From Hyphomicrobiales bacterium (GTDB lineage Bacteria; Pseudomonadota; Alphaproteobacteria; Rhizobiales; Rhizobiaceae): a stretch of DNA of 64,000 nt. Location: assembly GCA_900466005.1 (NCBI GenBank), contig UEGQ01000004.1:248001-312000 (forward strand), written 5' to 3'. Below the pieces are notes generated by a model. That model had not been told where the DNA came from. It saw nothing but the letters and a program-made list of their open reading frames with translations, and did not search any database. Below are positions 26,458 to 35,683 of the stretch, one piece after another (position 1 is the stretch's first letter; the number at the start of each line of letters is the position of its first letter). The position numbers were made by a program, and so were the translations under genes.

Positions 26458-27960
26458 ATGACCCCATTTCTCGAAATGCGAAACATCTCAAAGACCTTTC
26501 CGGGCGTGAAGGCGTTGAAAGGGGTCGATCTCACCCTCTATCGCGGACAGGTTCATGCCATCGCGGGCGAGAACGGGGCGGGAAAAAGCACGCTGATGAA
26601 GATCATGACCGGCGTGCAGCGCTGTGATCCCGGCGGTACGATCGCGGTCGAAGGCGAGGAAATCGTCATCTCTGATCCGGTGCATGCCAGATCCCTCGGC
26701 ATATCGATCATCTATCAGGAGCTCGCGGTCGTCGACAATCTGTCGATTGCGGAGAACATCTTTCTCGCCCGCGAACCGGTGAATGCGGCCAGGCTGATCG
26801 ACCGGCGGAAGATGAATGCGGCGGCCGCCGCCGTGCTCGCCGAACTCGACATGAAACTCAATCCGGCGATGCTGGTCGGCGACCTCAGCATCGGACAAAA
26901 GCAGATGGTCGAGATCGCCCGCGCGATCTCCTATCAGTCGAAACTCATCATCATGGACGAACCGACCGCGTCGCTCAGCTACCACGAGGCGACCGTCCTG
27001 CTGCGCATGGTCAAGCGGCTCGCCGCGCAGGGGATCGGCATCGTCTATATCTCGCATCGGCTCGAGGAAATCTTCGAGATCGCAGACACGGTGACCGTCA
27101 TGCGCGACGGCGAGACCGTGGATTCCCGGCCCGTCGGCGAAATGACGCGCGATCTTCTGGTGCGTAAGATGGTCGATCGCGAACTGTCGCAGTTCTTCGG
27201 CGAACACGTCTCACATGCCACCGACGAAGTGCTGTTGTCCGTGCGCAATCTCGGCATGTACCGGCCGACGCATCATTCCGCCAATGTCAGGGATGTGAGC
27301 TTCGACCTGCACAGGGGTGAAATCCTCGGCTTCTTCGGGCTCATCGGAGCGGGTCGCACGGAGGTCATGGAAATGATCTTCGGCAGCCGGGCCTATGTCG
27401 GCGAGATCCTGATCGATGGCAAGCCGGTCAGGATGAGCGACCCTTCGGTTGCGATCAGCGAAGGTCTCGGCTTCGTGACCGAGGACCGCAAGGGGCAGGG
27501 GCTCGTGCTCGACATGTCGGTCCGCGAAAATTTCAGCCTCACGCATCTGTCGGATTATTGCCGGCTCGATTTCGTCGATCGCGGCCGCGAGACGAAGCGC
27601 TGCCGGGAGTTCATCCAGGCGCTCGGGATCAAGACGCCGAGCCCGGAACAGAAGGTCGTCAATCTGTCGGGCGGCAACCAGCAGAAGGTCATCATCGCCA
27701 AATGGGTGGCACGCAAGCCGCGCATTCTCATCGTCGACGAACCGACCCGCGGCATCGACGTCGGCGCGAAGGCCGAGGTCCACGCCCTGCTCAACAAGCT
27801 GGCTGAGGAAGGCATGTCGATCATCGTGGTCTCCTCCGACCTGCCGGAAATCCTCGCTATCAGCGACCGGGTCATCGTCCTCAGGGAGGGCCGCATCACC
27901 GGTGGCTTCACCCACCAGGAAGCCAGCCAGGAAAACGTGATGTTCGCCGCGACGGGCTGA
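26458..27960 (+). CDS. RbsA-type double ATPase of the sugar ABC transporter
   Basis: A 500-residue protein with two fused nucleotide-binding domains. The first has Walker A GENGAGKST near residue 38, a signature LSIGQKQ and Walker B LIIMDEPTASLS. The second has the degenerate P-loop GLIGAGRTE near residue 295, signature LSGGNQQK and ILIVDEPTRGID. This is the standard RbsA/XylG design. The frame is open upstream into the binding-protein gene, but MTPFLEMRNISKTFPGVKAL is the family N-terminus, so ATG 26458 is chosen. Confidence 0.95.
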   Translation: MTPFLEMRNISKTFPGVKALKGVDLTLYRGQVHAIAGENGAGKSTLMKIMTGVQRCDPGGTIAVEGEEIVISDPVHARSLGISIIYQELAVVDNLSIAENIFLAREPVNAARLIDRRKMNAAAAAVLAELDMKLNPAMLVGDLSIGQKQMVEIARAISYQSKLIIMDEPTASLSYHEATVLLRMVKRLAAQGIGIVYISHRLEEIFEIADTVTVMRDGETVDSRPVGEMTRDLLVRKMVDRELSQFFGEHVSHATDEVLLSVRNLGMYRPTHHSANVRDVSFDLHRGEILGFFGLIGAGRTEVMEMIFGSRAYVGEILIDGKPVRMSDPSVAISEGLGFVTEDRKGQGLVLDMSVRENFSLTHLSDYCRLDFVDRGRETKRCREFIQALGIKTPSPEQKVVNLSGGNQQKVIIAKWVARKPRILIVDEPTRGIDVGAKAEVHALLNKLAEEGMSIIVVSSDLPEILAISDRVIVLREGRITGGFTHQEASQENVMFAATG

Positions 27961-28015
27961 CCCCGCGGGCAAGGCGACATCCCCTACAGCAGTATCAGCA
28001 GCAATGGAGAATGAG

Positions 28016-28912
28016 ATGAGCAAACGCATTATGTTCACCGGGGGCAGCGGCAAGGCTGGAAAGCATGTCGTCCAGTACCTCGTCGAACAGGGCCACCAGG
28101 TCCTGAACATCGACACCAAGCCGCTCGACAATCCCAAGGTGCGCACGCTGATCACCGACATTACCGACAGCGGCCAGGTGTTCAATGCCTTCTCGAGCTA
28201 CATGGGCCTGCACGAATTCGACCCGTCGCTGCGGGCGCAGCCCGTGGATGCGGTCGTCCACTTTGCGGCGATCCCGCGGATCATGCTCACGCCGGACAAC
28301 GAAATGTTCCGCATCAACACGATGGGGACCTACAACGTCATCGAGGCGGCGGTGAAGCTCGGAATCAAGAAGGTGATCATCGCCTCGTCGGAGACCACCT
28401 ATGGTCTGGTGTTCGCCAACGAGCCGCGCCATCCGGTGCACTTCCCGCTGGAGGAGGATTACCCCGTCGACCCGATGGACAGCTATGCACTGTCGAAGAT
28501 CTGCAACGAAAAGACCGCGCAGGCCTTCGCCCTGCGGTCGGGCGTCGACATCTATGCCATCCGCATCGGCAACGTGATCGAGCCGCACGAATACGAACTC
28601 TTCCCCAAATGGTTTGCCGATCCGGGCTTCCGCAAGAGAATTGCCTGGAGCTATATCGACGCGCGGGATCTGGGTCAGATCGTCGACCTCGCCGTTCACA
28701 AGGACGGGCTGGGTTACGAGGTGTTCAACGCCGCCAACGACGAAACCTCTTCCGACCTCCCGACGCAGGAACTGATCGACCGCTTCTATCCGGGCGTAAA
28801 GGTTACGCGTCCGATGGGAGAATACGAAAGCCTGCTGTCGAATCGCAAGGCACACGAGATCCTCGGCTTCCGGGAGCAGCACTCGTGGCGCAAATACGTC
28901 GGACAGAAGTGA
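28016..28912 (+). CDS. NAD-dependent epimerase/dehydratase-type SDR, possible acid-sugar dehydrogenase
   Basis: A 298-residue extended short-chain dehydrogenase/reductase. The NAD-binding motif is FTGGSGKAGKHV (residues 6-17), followed by VVHFAAIPR, the catalytic Ser in IASSETTYG, and Tyr-x3-Lys in SYALSKICNEK. Length and motifs fit uronate dehydrogenase-like and D-erythronate dehydrogenase (DenD)-like enzymes as well as epimerases. The otn genes nearby make DenD attractive but unproven. ATG 28016 has GGAG upstream; an ATG 12 bases earlier is in frame. It is the last gene of the ABC operon. Confidence 0.75.
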   Translation: MSKRIMFTGGSGKAGKHVVQYLVEQGHQVLNIDTKPLDNPKVRTLITDITDSGQVFNAFSSYMGLHEFDPSLRAQPVDAVVHFAAIPRIMLTPDNEMFRINTMGTYNVIEAAVKLGIKKVIIASSETTYGLVFANEPRHPVHFPLEEDYPVDPMDSYALSKICNEKTAQAFALRSGVDIYAIRIGNVIEPHEYELFPKWFADPGFRKRIAWSYIDARDLGQIVDLAVHKDGLGYEVFNAANDETSSDLPTQELIDRFYPGVKVTRPMGEYESLLSNRKAHEILGFREQHSWRKYVGQK

Positions 28913-28950
28913 TGCGTATTGGCCGTTCGCGCCACGGCCTCTTGTGAAAC

Positions 28951-28986
28951 AAGTCGTCCGGCGCTCTTCGCAGCGTCGGACGACTT
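28951..28986. terminator. Strong hairpin after the SDR gene
   Basis: A 15-base stem (left 28951-28965, right 28972-28986) pairs at every position apart from one G-T wobble, around a 6-base loop. It lies 38 bases past the SDR stop and before the LacI gene. There is no U-tract, so it may protect mRNA ends or act with Rho. Confidence 0.6.
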
Positions 28987-29062
28987 GGTATAAAGGTTCT
29001 ACGGGAAGGAATGGTTGGAAACAGCCGACAGGTCTTCTTGAACCGGCACTGGAGCACAAAGA

Positions 29063-30100
29063 ATGGGAGAAGCTACGCAACCAAGGCTGCGTCTGCCCGA
29101 CAGGAAGAGCAAGGTCACCGTCAAGGACGTTGCGCAGCGTGCGGGTGTGGGCGAGTCGACCGTCTCACGTATCATGCGCAACAAGGGGCCGGTCGCGGAA
29201 GAAACCCGAAAGCGGGTGATGGAAGCGGTGCGGGCCACCGGCTACGTACCGAACAAGATTGCCGGCTCGCTGGCCTCCCTCGATTCCCATCTCGTCGGCG
29301 TCGTCATTCCGTCGCTCTCGAACATCGTCTTCCCCGAAGTGCTTCAGGGCATCCACGCCGCGCTGCGGGACAGCGAGAACCAGCCGGTCATCAGCGTCAC
29401 CGAATACGACATGGACCGCGAGGAAGCGGTCGTTCGCGGACTATTGTCCTGGAAACCGAGCGCGATCCTGATTGCCGGCTTCGAACATACCGATGCGACG
29501 CGCCGCATGCTCATTCAAAGCGATATCCGCGTCGTGGAAATGATGGATATCGATGCGGTGCCGATCGATATCGCCGTCGGCATGTCGCACCGGCGTGCCG
29601 GATACGCCACGGGGCGGTATCTTGTCGGGCGCGGCTATCGCCGCTTCGGCTATGCCGGCCACGACTGGACGGCGGACCGCCGGGCGCGGCTTCGCTACGA
29701 CGGCTTCGTGGACGCGCTGCGGGATGCGGGTCTGACGATCACGGCGGAAGCCGTGGCGGAGGCGCCGAGTTCCGTCGGCGTCGGCAAGGAGATGACGGCA
29801 CGGCTCTGTGTCGAGCATCCCGAGCTCGATGTCATCGTCTATTCCAACGACGACATGGCGGTCGGTGGTATTTTTCACTGCATGGCCGCGAATATCTCGA
29901 TCCCGGACCGGCTGGCGATTTTCGGCTTCAACGGCCTCGATATCGGCCGGGAATTGCCGCAGCCGCTTTCAACGATCCGCTCGAACCGTTTTCTCATTGG
30001 CCGCACTGCAGTCGAGAAGGCGTTCGAGTCGGCGCAGCGCCCGCCGGAACCTTCGGTTTTCGACACCGGCTTCGAGGTGTTCGCCGGCGCGACGGCGTAA
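29063..30100 (+). CDS. LacI-family regulator of the tetronate/ABC cluster
   Basis: A 345-residue LacI/GntR-type repressor. The helix-turn-helix is VTVKDVAQRAGVGESTVSRIM (about 18-38), followed by the hinge at VPNKIAGSLASLDSHLVGVVIP and a periplasmic-binding-protein-like effector domain. It has about 17 residues before the helix-turn-helix. It follows the ABC-SDR operon. The operator-like repeats at 20305, 24047 and 24210 are of LacI type, so it is the best candidate to repress both the otn and ABC units. The inducer is probably a C4 acid or polyol. Confidence 0.9.
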   Translation: MGEATQPRLRLPDRKSKVTVKDVAQRAGVGESTVSRIMRNKGPVAEETRKRVMEAVRATGYVPNKIAGSLASLDSHLVGVVIPSLSNIVFPEVLQGIHAALRDSENQPVISVTEYDMDREEAVVRGLLSWKPSAILIAGFEHTDATRRMLIQSDIRVVEMMDIDAVPIDIAVGMSHRRAGYATGRYLVGRGYRRFGYAGHDWTADRRARLRYDGFVDALRDAGLTITAEAVAEAPSSVGVGKEMTARLCVEHPELDVIVYSNDDMAVGGIFHCMAANISIPDRLAIFGFNGLDIGRELPQPLSTIRSNRFLIGRTAVEKAFESAQRPPEPSVFDTGFEVFAGATA

Positions 30101-30229
30101 TGCGGCCGGTGAGAGCTCGCGCCGACGCCTGGAACGCACAAGATGGCTTCGAGCGCGTCGCTTTTTATATCGCGGCCGATTGCGAACTAACCGGACGTCG
30201 CTGAGTCAACATGGACCGGCGGCTAGTCG

Positions 30230-30649
30230 CTAACGCTCGTGTTCGAGTGGCCCGACGATGCTGATGCCTTCGGCGCGTGCGACGGCGGCCATTTTCCGGT
30301 CAGACGTAGCGAGTGGCATTCCACTTGTTCTTGCGAGTTCGACGTAGCTTGCATCGTAAGCCGACAGGCCATGTCTAAGCGACAGATTGACGATGGACAC
30401 GTCGTTACCGGTGCCTCCGTCCGTGAGCGGCAAAGCGCGCAGCCTGAGCGTCATGGCCAGCGCCGCCCCTGGGTTCAAACGGCCTCGCCTTTCCGCCATG
30501 ACAAACAGGTTGCGGATCTCAAACCAGAAAAGGGACGGCACAAGGGCCGGTCCGGCGGCGAGCGCTCGGATCAAGCTCTCTGCGGCTTCACTTTCCTCGT
30601 CGGGAAGAAACCAGCTGGCCGCAATCGATGCATCGAGAACAAACGTCAC
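30230..30649 (-). CDS. PIN-domain toxin (VapC-like)
   Basis: A 139-residue PIN ribonuclease. The metal-binding acidic residues are Asp6 (FVLDASIAASW), Glu44 (FEIRN), Asp99 (YDASYVELA) and Asp117 (LATSDRKM). VapC toxins cut RNA, often initiator tRNA. It starts two bases after the stop of its antitoxin gene and would be translated with it. The chemistry of the target RNA is unknown. Confidence 0.88.
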   Translation of the reverse strand: MTFVLDASIAASWFLPDEESEAAESLIRALAAGPALVPSLFWFEIRNLFVMAERRGRLNPGAALAMTLRLRALPLTDGGTGNDVSIVNLSLRHGLSAYDASYVELARTSGMPLATSDRKMAAVARAEGISIVGPLEHER

Positions 30650-30651
30650 AG

Positions 30652-30891
30652 CTACGCACGGCCCTCATCGCGCCATGTGCGGATTTCGTCGCGCGTGACC
30701 GGCTTGGCGAGCGCTCGCATCGCTCTGATTTCGGCGATTGCCGACTCGATGTTGTCCTCTTTGCGAATACGGGAAAGGACGGCAATGGGATTGTTGCCGC
30801 GGGAAATGATTATCTCTTCGCCCGCTTCGACGCGCGCCAGCAGTTCGGAGAGATGGGCTTTCGCCTCTGCCACCTTGACGGTTACGCTCAT
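30652..30891 (-). CDS. Phd/YefM-type antitoxin
   Basis: A 79-residue antitoxin with the Phd/YefM N-terminal DNA-binding part (VKVAEAKAHLSELLARVEAGEEIIISRGNNPIAVL) and a charged C-terminal tail (DEIRTWRDEGRA) that should wrap the toxin. It is first in a two-gene unit with the PIN toxin. Such antitoxins repress their own promoter. Confidence 0.88.
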   Translation of the reverse strand: MSVTVKVAEAKAHLSELLARVEAGEEIIISRGNNPIAVLSRIRKEDNIESAIAEIRAMRALAKPVTRDEIRTWRDEGRA

Positions 30892-31138
30892 GGTAACTCC
30901 CTTGTCGTTCGCATTCGCCCACCAAACACCGCGGACCGCATGCGGGCAATTGTGAAACGATATCTCCGGCCAAGAACTTGGTCAACCGGTAGACCATCTC
31001 CGCGATGCCACGGCTGACCGAGCGCCGCGGCGAGGATCCCTGTCTGCCCATCGAGGCGGTTGCCGATCCATCGGTTCGTTCAACGTCGGAGGTGTTGTGG
31101 ATGCAGCCGGGAAGCAGCCACGTCTCGACTAAGCCTCC

Positions 31139-33133
31139 TCATCGCTGGTCGAGGCCCTCGGCCAGATGCACAAGGCCGATGAATTCCGACCTGTAGCCGT
31201 AGGGGTCCGGACCTCGCGATGCCGACGCGAGATCTGCGATCGCCTGGTAGGAGTAAGAGTCGAGGAGGTCGACGCGCCGCAGTTTCTGGCCGAAGGCGGC
31301 GACGGCCACGGAGAAGCGGACGTCCTGCGGTGCGGCGTCGACGGAGGCGACGGTGTTCTTGTCGTCGACGGGCATGGTGACGAGGGCGCTCTTTTCTTCG
31401 CCCGGCCGCTTGTAGCGCATCTTGACGAAGGCAAGCTCCCCGCGACGTGCATCGCCTGATGTCTCTGTCGGAACGGTGCTGCTCGCGCCATAACGCAGGT
31501 CGTCGTTCATGACAGCAGGACTTCCCTTGGGCGTAATCTCGTAGATCGCCGTGACGCTGTGGCCGGAGCCGATGTCGCCGGCGTCCACGCGGTCGTTGTT
31601 GAAGTCCTCGCGGTTGAGCGTCCGCGTCTCGTAGCCGATCAGTCTATACTCGGCGATGCGCGCCGGGTTGAACTCGACCTGGAACTTGACGTCCGTGGCG
31701 ATCGGAAACAGCGTCGATCCGGCTTCCTCGACCAGTGTCTTCTGCGCCTCCGCCAGCGTATCGATATAGGCGGCGCTCCCATTGCCGTTCTGTGCAAGCG
31801 TCTGCATCAGGGAATCGTTGAGATTGCCACGGCCGAAGCCGAGAACCGTCAGGAAGATGCCATCCTTGCGCCTCGCCTCGACGATGCGCTTCAACTCCTC
31901 GTCGCTCGACGGCCCGACGTTGAAATCGCCATCCGTCGCCAGCATCACGCGATTGACGCCATCCTTGACGAAGGCTTGCCGCGCCAGATCGTAGGCCGCC
32001 TCGATCCCCTCGGCGCCGCCGGTCGAGCCTCCGGCCTCCAGTCGGTCGATTGCCGAGAGGATCTTTGATTTCTCCGCCGCCGGTGTCGGTTCGAGCACGA
32101 TCCCGGCATTGCCGGCATAGGCGACGATCGAGACCGTGTCATCGGCCTTCAGCCTGTTGACCAGGAGACGAAACGCGCTCTTGAGCAGCGGCAGCTTGTC
32201 CGGCTCGTCCATCGAACCCGACACGTCGATCAGGAACACCAGGTTGGCATGCGGCGTCGTTGCCGGCGCGCGGTCATAGCCCTTGATCGCCACGTGCATC
32301 AGTTCCGTGTCGTGATTCCACGGGGTCGGCATCACGGTCACGGTCGCCTTGAAGGGCACATCGGCGCTTTCAGGGCCCGGCCAGCCATACGGGAAATAGT
32401 TTATCATCTCCTCGACGCGAACCGCCTGGGGATCGGGGATTGTCCCCCCGGTCAAGGAGCGGCGAACGAAGGAATAGGACGCGCTGTCGACATCGGCGGA
32501 GAAGGTCGAAACCGGATCCGTCGCCACACTCTTGATCGGATTGTCACCGGCGTTGGCGAACCGCTCGCGATCCTGTTGGGGCTCGAACAGGCCACTCTCC
32601 CCCATGGGTGGAACCGGGGCGAGGGCGGGTGCGCTCATACGAGCGACCGACTGCGGCTTCGGGGATACGGCGCCTGATGCGTGGGGTAGCAGGCGTTCGA
32701 CCTCCCCGACATTCGCGGCGGGACCGTTCGTCTTGCTCGCAAGGGCGACGGCATCGGCGCCGGTACTCGCCGCCTCAACCGCAGCAGATGGAAGGGACGC
32801 GGGCCGCTCCTCGTCCGTTGCGATCTTCTCCTGATCGATCACCGGCACGCCGCTACCGTTCATCTCGATCGTGAGATAACCGGCGAGGGGAACGACGAGC
32901 AGCGTCGCAAGGGCTGAACCGGCGAGGAATTTCTTGTTCACGGCAGGACTCCATATCCAGTTGAAGATGGAGCTTTGACGCCGGCCTTTCGCATTTCCTT
33001 GGTCCGCCGGGACATGATCTCCCGCATCGTCGAAAGCCTGCATCGCTGCGGCAAGCGCACGCGCCCGCGCCTCCGGATCAGGTGTCGGCGGGGTCTGGCG
33101 GGAGAGTTTTTCGAGTTCCTTGTCCAAGATCAT
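31139..33133 (-). CDS. VWA-domain membrane protein paired with an ECF sigma factor
   Basis: A 664-residue protein of the YfbK-type VWA family. The N-terminal ~67 residues are cytoplasmic, one membrane helix spans about residues 68-89, and a large periplasmic part follows with a von Willebrand N-terminal region (ATDPVSTFSADVDSASYSFVRR), the VWA domain with MIDAS motif DVSGSMDE, and a C-terminal DUF3520-like part. The metal-ion site suggests protein binding outside the membrane. Its ATG overlaps the sigma-factor stop by four bases, so it may act as a membrane partner or anti-sigma-like regulator. The frame is open upstream in the sigma gene, but that is not used. Confidence 0.85.
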   Translation of the reverse strand: MILDKELEKLSRQTPPTPDPEARARALAAAMQAFDDAGDHVPADQGNAKGRRQSSIFNWIWSPAVNKKFLAGSALATLLVVPLAGYLTIEMNGSGVPVIDQEKIATDEERPASLPSAAVEAASTGADAVALASKTNGPAANVGEVERLLPHASGAVSPKPQSVARMSAPALAPVPPMGESGLFEPQQDRERFANAGDNPIKSVATDPVSTFSADVDSASYSFVRRSLTGGTIPDPQAVRVEEMINYFPYGWPGPESADVPFKATVTVMPTPWNHDTELMHVAIKGYDRAPATTPHANLVFLIDVSGSMDEPDKLPLLKSAFRLLVNRLKADDTVSIVAYAGNAGIVLEPTPAAEKSKILSAIDRLEAGGSTGGAEGIEAAYDLARQAFVKDGVNRVMLATDGDFNVGPSSDEELKRIVEARRKDGIFLTVLGFGRGNLNDSLMQTLAQNGNGSAAYIDTLAEAQKTLVEEAGSTLFPIATDVKFQVEFNPARIAEYRLIGYETRTLNREDFNNDRVDAGDIGSGHSVTAIYEITPKGSPAVMNDDLRYGASSTVPTETSGDARRGELAFVKMRYKRPGEEKSALVTMPVDDKNTVASVDAAPQDVRFSVAVAAFGQKLRRVDLLDSYSYQAIADLASASRGPDPYGYRSEFIGLVHLAEGLDQR

Positions 33134-33663
33134 ACCTCTTCCTTGCCGAACATGGCCTTCAGCCTCTTGCGTGCCTCGTGGACGTGCCAGGAAACGGTGG
33201 CCTCCGAGCAACCGAGCGTATCGGCGGCGGCGGAATGGCTGAGGCCCTCGCCATAGACGAGCAGCACCGCCGCGCATTGACGTTCCGGCAGCGCGCGCAC
33301 CGCCGCCCACAGCTCGGTCGAGACCTCGTCGTCACCGCCGCCCGTGTTGTGCTGCGGCTCGGCGGTGTAGGCGCGAACCGTCTGCAGTTCTCGGGTGTGC
33401 TTGCGTCTATGGTCGCGGGCTGCATTCAGCGTCAGCGTATAGAGCCATGTCCTGAACCGGCTGGCGCCGCGAAAGCTCCGGATGGCCGCGCCGAGCTTGA
33501 CGCAGACCTCCTGGGCGATATCGTCGGCATCGGTGGAACTGCCCGACCATCGCCATGCCGTGGCATGGACAAAATCATAGTGGCGCGAGACGAGCTGCCC
33601 GAAGGCCTCCCTGTCACCGCGCTGTGCCCGTTCTATGAGCTCTGCATCCAATTCCGCACCCAC
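33130..33663 (-). CDS. ECF (sigma-70 family) RNA polymerase sigma factor
   Basis: A 177-residue ECF sigma factor. Region 2 is at about residues 10-75 (RAQRGDREAFGQLVSRHYDFV, then ADDIAQEVCVKLG and FRTWLYTLTLNAARDHRR). Region 4 is at about 115-170 (LPERQCAAVLLVYGEGLSHSAAADTLGCSEATVSWHVHEARKRL). The start read here is a GTG at 33663 with only a weak Shine-Dalgarno. It is translationally coupled to the VWA protein. A possible autoregulatory promoter lies at 33700-33721. Confidence 0.88.
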   Translation of the reverse strand: MGAELDAELIERAQRGDREAFGQLVSRHYDFVHATAWRWSGSSTDADDIAQEVCVKLGAAIRSFRGASRFRTWLYTLTLNAARDHRRKHTRELQTVRAYTAEPQHNTGGGDDEVSTELWAAVRALPERQCAAVLLVYGEGLSHSAAADTLGCSEATVSWHVHEARKRLKAMFGKEEV

Positions 33664-33699
33664 CCCAAGCCGACCCGCAAAGGACTATTTTGAGAATGA

Positions 33700-33721
33700 G
33701 ACGTTTGTCGGATGAATTTCC
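33700..33721 (-). promoter_or_regulatory. Candidate ECF-type promoter for the sigma gene
   Basis: On the minus strand GGAAA is followed after 13 bases by CGTC, the general ECF -35/-10 pattern. The spacing is shorter than the usual 15-17, so this is tentative. Confidence 0.3.
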
Positions 33722-33877
33722 TTGGGTCGGCAAGGAAGACTATCGGAAAATTTCAAAAATCGAGAGAGCCGCGGGACATGTCCGGTGGATCCGGAATGAT
33801 CGACAGGAATGCGCGGCGTTGATTTCTTGCGCCCGAGGTAATACTCTTACGTCATCTGGTATTACAAGGAAGCAACG

Positions 33878-34111
33878 ATGACGACAACGGTGACGGCGAA
33901 GGGCCAGGTCACGATCCCGAAGGCGGTCCGGGACCTGCTGGGGATCAAGCCCGGCAGCAAAGTGGATTTCCAGCGGGCGGCTGATGGTAGTATCGTGCTG
34001 ACACGGGCTGACAATAGAAGACCGGCCAGCCGCTTTGAGAAGCTCCGCGGTCATGCGGGGAAGGGGCTTGATACCGATGCCATCATGGCGATGACGCGTG
34101 GCGAAGCGTGA
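33878..34111 (+). CDS. AbrB/MazE-type antitoxin
   Basis: A 77-residue protein with a SpoVT-AbrB swapped-hairpin DNA-binding domain (TVTAKGQVTIPKAVRDLLGIKPGSKVDF, residues 4-31) and a flexible tail. It is the VapB-like partner of the PIN toxin whose GTG start overlaps this stop. It probably represses its own operon. Confidence 0.88.
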   Translation: MTTTVTAKGQVTIPKAVRDLLGIKPGSKVDFQRAADGSIVLTRADNRRPASRFEKLRGHAGKGLDTDAIMAMTRGEA

Positions 34112-34512
34112 CGCTCGTCGACACAAATGTCCTGCTTGACCTCGTGACCAACGATCCGATCTGGGCGGACTGGTCGGTCGCACAGCTTGAAACGGCGAGT
34201 CTTGCGGGCCCATTGTTGATCAATGATGTGATCTACGCAGAACTTGCCGTCCGTTATGGGCGCATCGAAGACTTGAATGCATTCGTTGAAACGGCTGGTC
34301 TGGAACTTGCTCCTTTGCCGCGCGCGGCGCTGTTTCTCGCGGGCAAGGCTTTTGTTCATTACCGCCGCGCCGGCGGATCCCGTACCGGTGTTCTCCCAGA
34401 TTTCTTCATTGGCGCGCAAGCCGCGGTAGAGAAACTGTCTCTGCTGACGCGAGACGTCGGCCGCTACAGAACCTATTTCCCAACGGTTGAGTTGATCACA
34501 CCGGATTTCTGA
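34108..34512 (+). CDS. PIN-domain toxin (VapC-like), GTG start
   Basis: A 134-residue PIN ribonuclease. The acidic site is Asp5 (LVDTNVLLDLV), Glu45 (YAELAVRYG), Asp98 (LPDFFIGAQA) and Asp116 (LLTRDVGRY). The start is GTG overlapping the antitoxin stop (GTGA), which ties its translation to the antitoxin. It is a different PIN subfamily from the one at 30230. Confidence 0.88.
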   Translation: MTLVDTNVLLDLVTNDPIWADWSVAQLETASLAGPLLINDVIYAELAVRYGRIEDLNAFVETAGLELAPLPRAALFLAGKAFVHYRRAGGSRTGVLPDFFIGAQAAVEKLSLLTRDVGRYRTYFPTVELITPDF

Positions 34513-34635
34513 TCTCGCAGACTCACCAGGATGTAAGTCGATGCTACGAATGGAGGCTTGTCGGCTCGCTTGCCTAGCATAAGCCGAAGGGATTTTTAGT
34601 TCCATAAGCTGTCTTATGCGATCTAATGCTGTAAG

Positions 34636-34655
34636 GGCTATTTAGTAATGCGACA
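34636..34655 (+). repeat. Left terminal inverted repeat
   Basis: This pairs with 36073-36092 in 17 of 20 bases. The motif ATGCGACAG is repeated just inside at 34672-34680, as often seen at multi-site transposase-binding ends. Confidence 0.55.
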
Positions 34656-34771
34656 GTTGGGCCAGTTAGAGATGCGACAGTCTCGCCTCTTGATGCACTG
34701 GTCAATGCCAATGTCGGGAGCAAGGATGACGACTTTGAGCTTGGTCGAGACCATGAGCGATCGGAGTCGTC

Positions 34772-34948
34772 ATGTCCTTTTTGATCACCATGTCGCAGAG
34801 AGAATTGCATCGCCTCGAAGTCATCCAGAAGATCCGTGACGAACGCCCGAGCGTCGTCCAGGCTGCCGAGCAGCTCGACCTCAGTCGGAGTCAGGTCCAC
34901 CGGCTGCTGCAGGCCTATGACCGGTATGGTCCCGGCCGGCTTCATTGG
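34772..34948 (+). pseudogene. N-terminal fragment of an ISNCY-type transposase
   Basis: From the ATG at 34790 the frame reads MSQRELHRLEVIQKIRDERP, followed by VVQAAEQLDLSRSQVHRLLQAYDRYG. This is the helix-turn-helix opening I recognise from ISNCY/ISL-like transposases of rhizobia. After about residue 55 the similarity stops and the rest of the roughly 400-residue catalytic part is missing. It is therefore a decayed remnant. Confidence 0.6.
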
Positions 34949-35431
34949 CCTCGACGGTACCAGGCCTTTTTTTGGCCAGGTCCAGGCCGGTATGTCGATG
35001 GATATCGCGGACGAGTGGAGTCTCGATTTCAGCCTGCCGTTCAAGGTCGGCAGCGACGGCGAGAGATCCGCCGGCGCAAGAACAGGAGCTTCGAAACGGT
35101 TCTGATTGTCCGATCTGCAAAGTCTATCCGTCAGCGATCAATCCGGCCCTCCGCAGTCGTCGGTTTTTCTTCTGCTTTGGTCGTCCGCTTATATGGCACA
35201 TGGGACGCGAGTGGTGTTATGCCGCCACTTCTGGATCTGCGGACATCAATGGCAGCGACGAATTCACGAGAGCGGGAGTGTCAGGACTTTCGTGTACGAG
35301 CGTTCGGTTGAACATTTCTGTTTAGGTCCTCGCGGCCTGGAAGCGGTCATTTGACGGACGGGCATCCCATGATAGCCTTAATCCTACATATGTGTTAATG
35401 TGGGTTTGTGTAGTTCTATGGAGGTTTCCCC

Positions 35432-35683
35432 ATGAGCCGTCTGACAATCGACATAACGGACCAGCAGCACCAAAGCCTGAAGGCGTTGGCCGCCCTGCAG
35501 GGCAAGACCATCAAGCAGTACGCCCTGGAACGCCTGTTCCCCGGCGATGCTGATGCCGATCAGGCTTGGCAGGAGCTGAAAACGCTGCTCGGAAACCGTA
35601 TCAACGAAGGGCTTGCGGGGAAGGTGTCCACCAAGAGCATCGGTGAAATTCTGGATGAAGAACTCACCGGTGACCGTGCTTGA
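35432..35683 (+). CDS. parD: ParD-like antitoxin
   Basis: An 83-residue protein with a ribbon-helix-helix-like start (SRLTIDITDQQHQSLKALAALQGKTIKQYALERLF) and an acidic C-terminal tail (SIGEILDEELTGDRA). GGAGG precedes the ATG, and an ACATATGT palindrome at 35386-35393 could be its operator. It overlaps the ParE-like toxin start. Confidence 0.8.
   Translation: MSRLTIDITDQQHQSLKALAALQGKTIKQYALERLFPGDADADQAWQELKTLLGNRINEGLAGKVSTKSIGEILDEELTGDRA

Larger units (their letters stand above)
34513..35431. other. Non-coding and decayed stretch with insertion-sequence remains
   Basis: No intact gene is seen. A short inverted repeat CATAAG-CTGT-CTTATG lies at 34603-34618. An insertion-sequence end starts at 34636, and a fragment resembling the N-terminus of an ISNCY-type transposase follows at about 34772-34948. 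From about 34950 to 35380 several short frames are open but none resembles a known family. Base composition is more AT-rich than the flanks near the ParDE promoter. Confidence 0.5.

Noticed and set aside
35106..35354. Short plus-strand frames between the transposase fragment and ParDE
   Set aside because: They have no Shine-Dalgarno or family resemblance, and overlapping alternatives in other frames are equally open.
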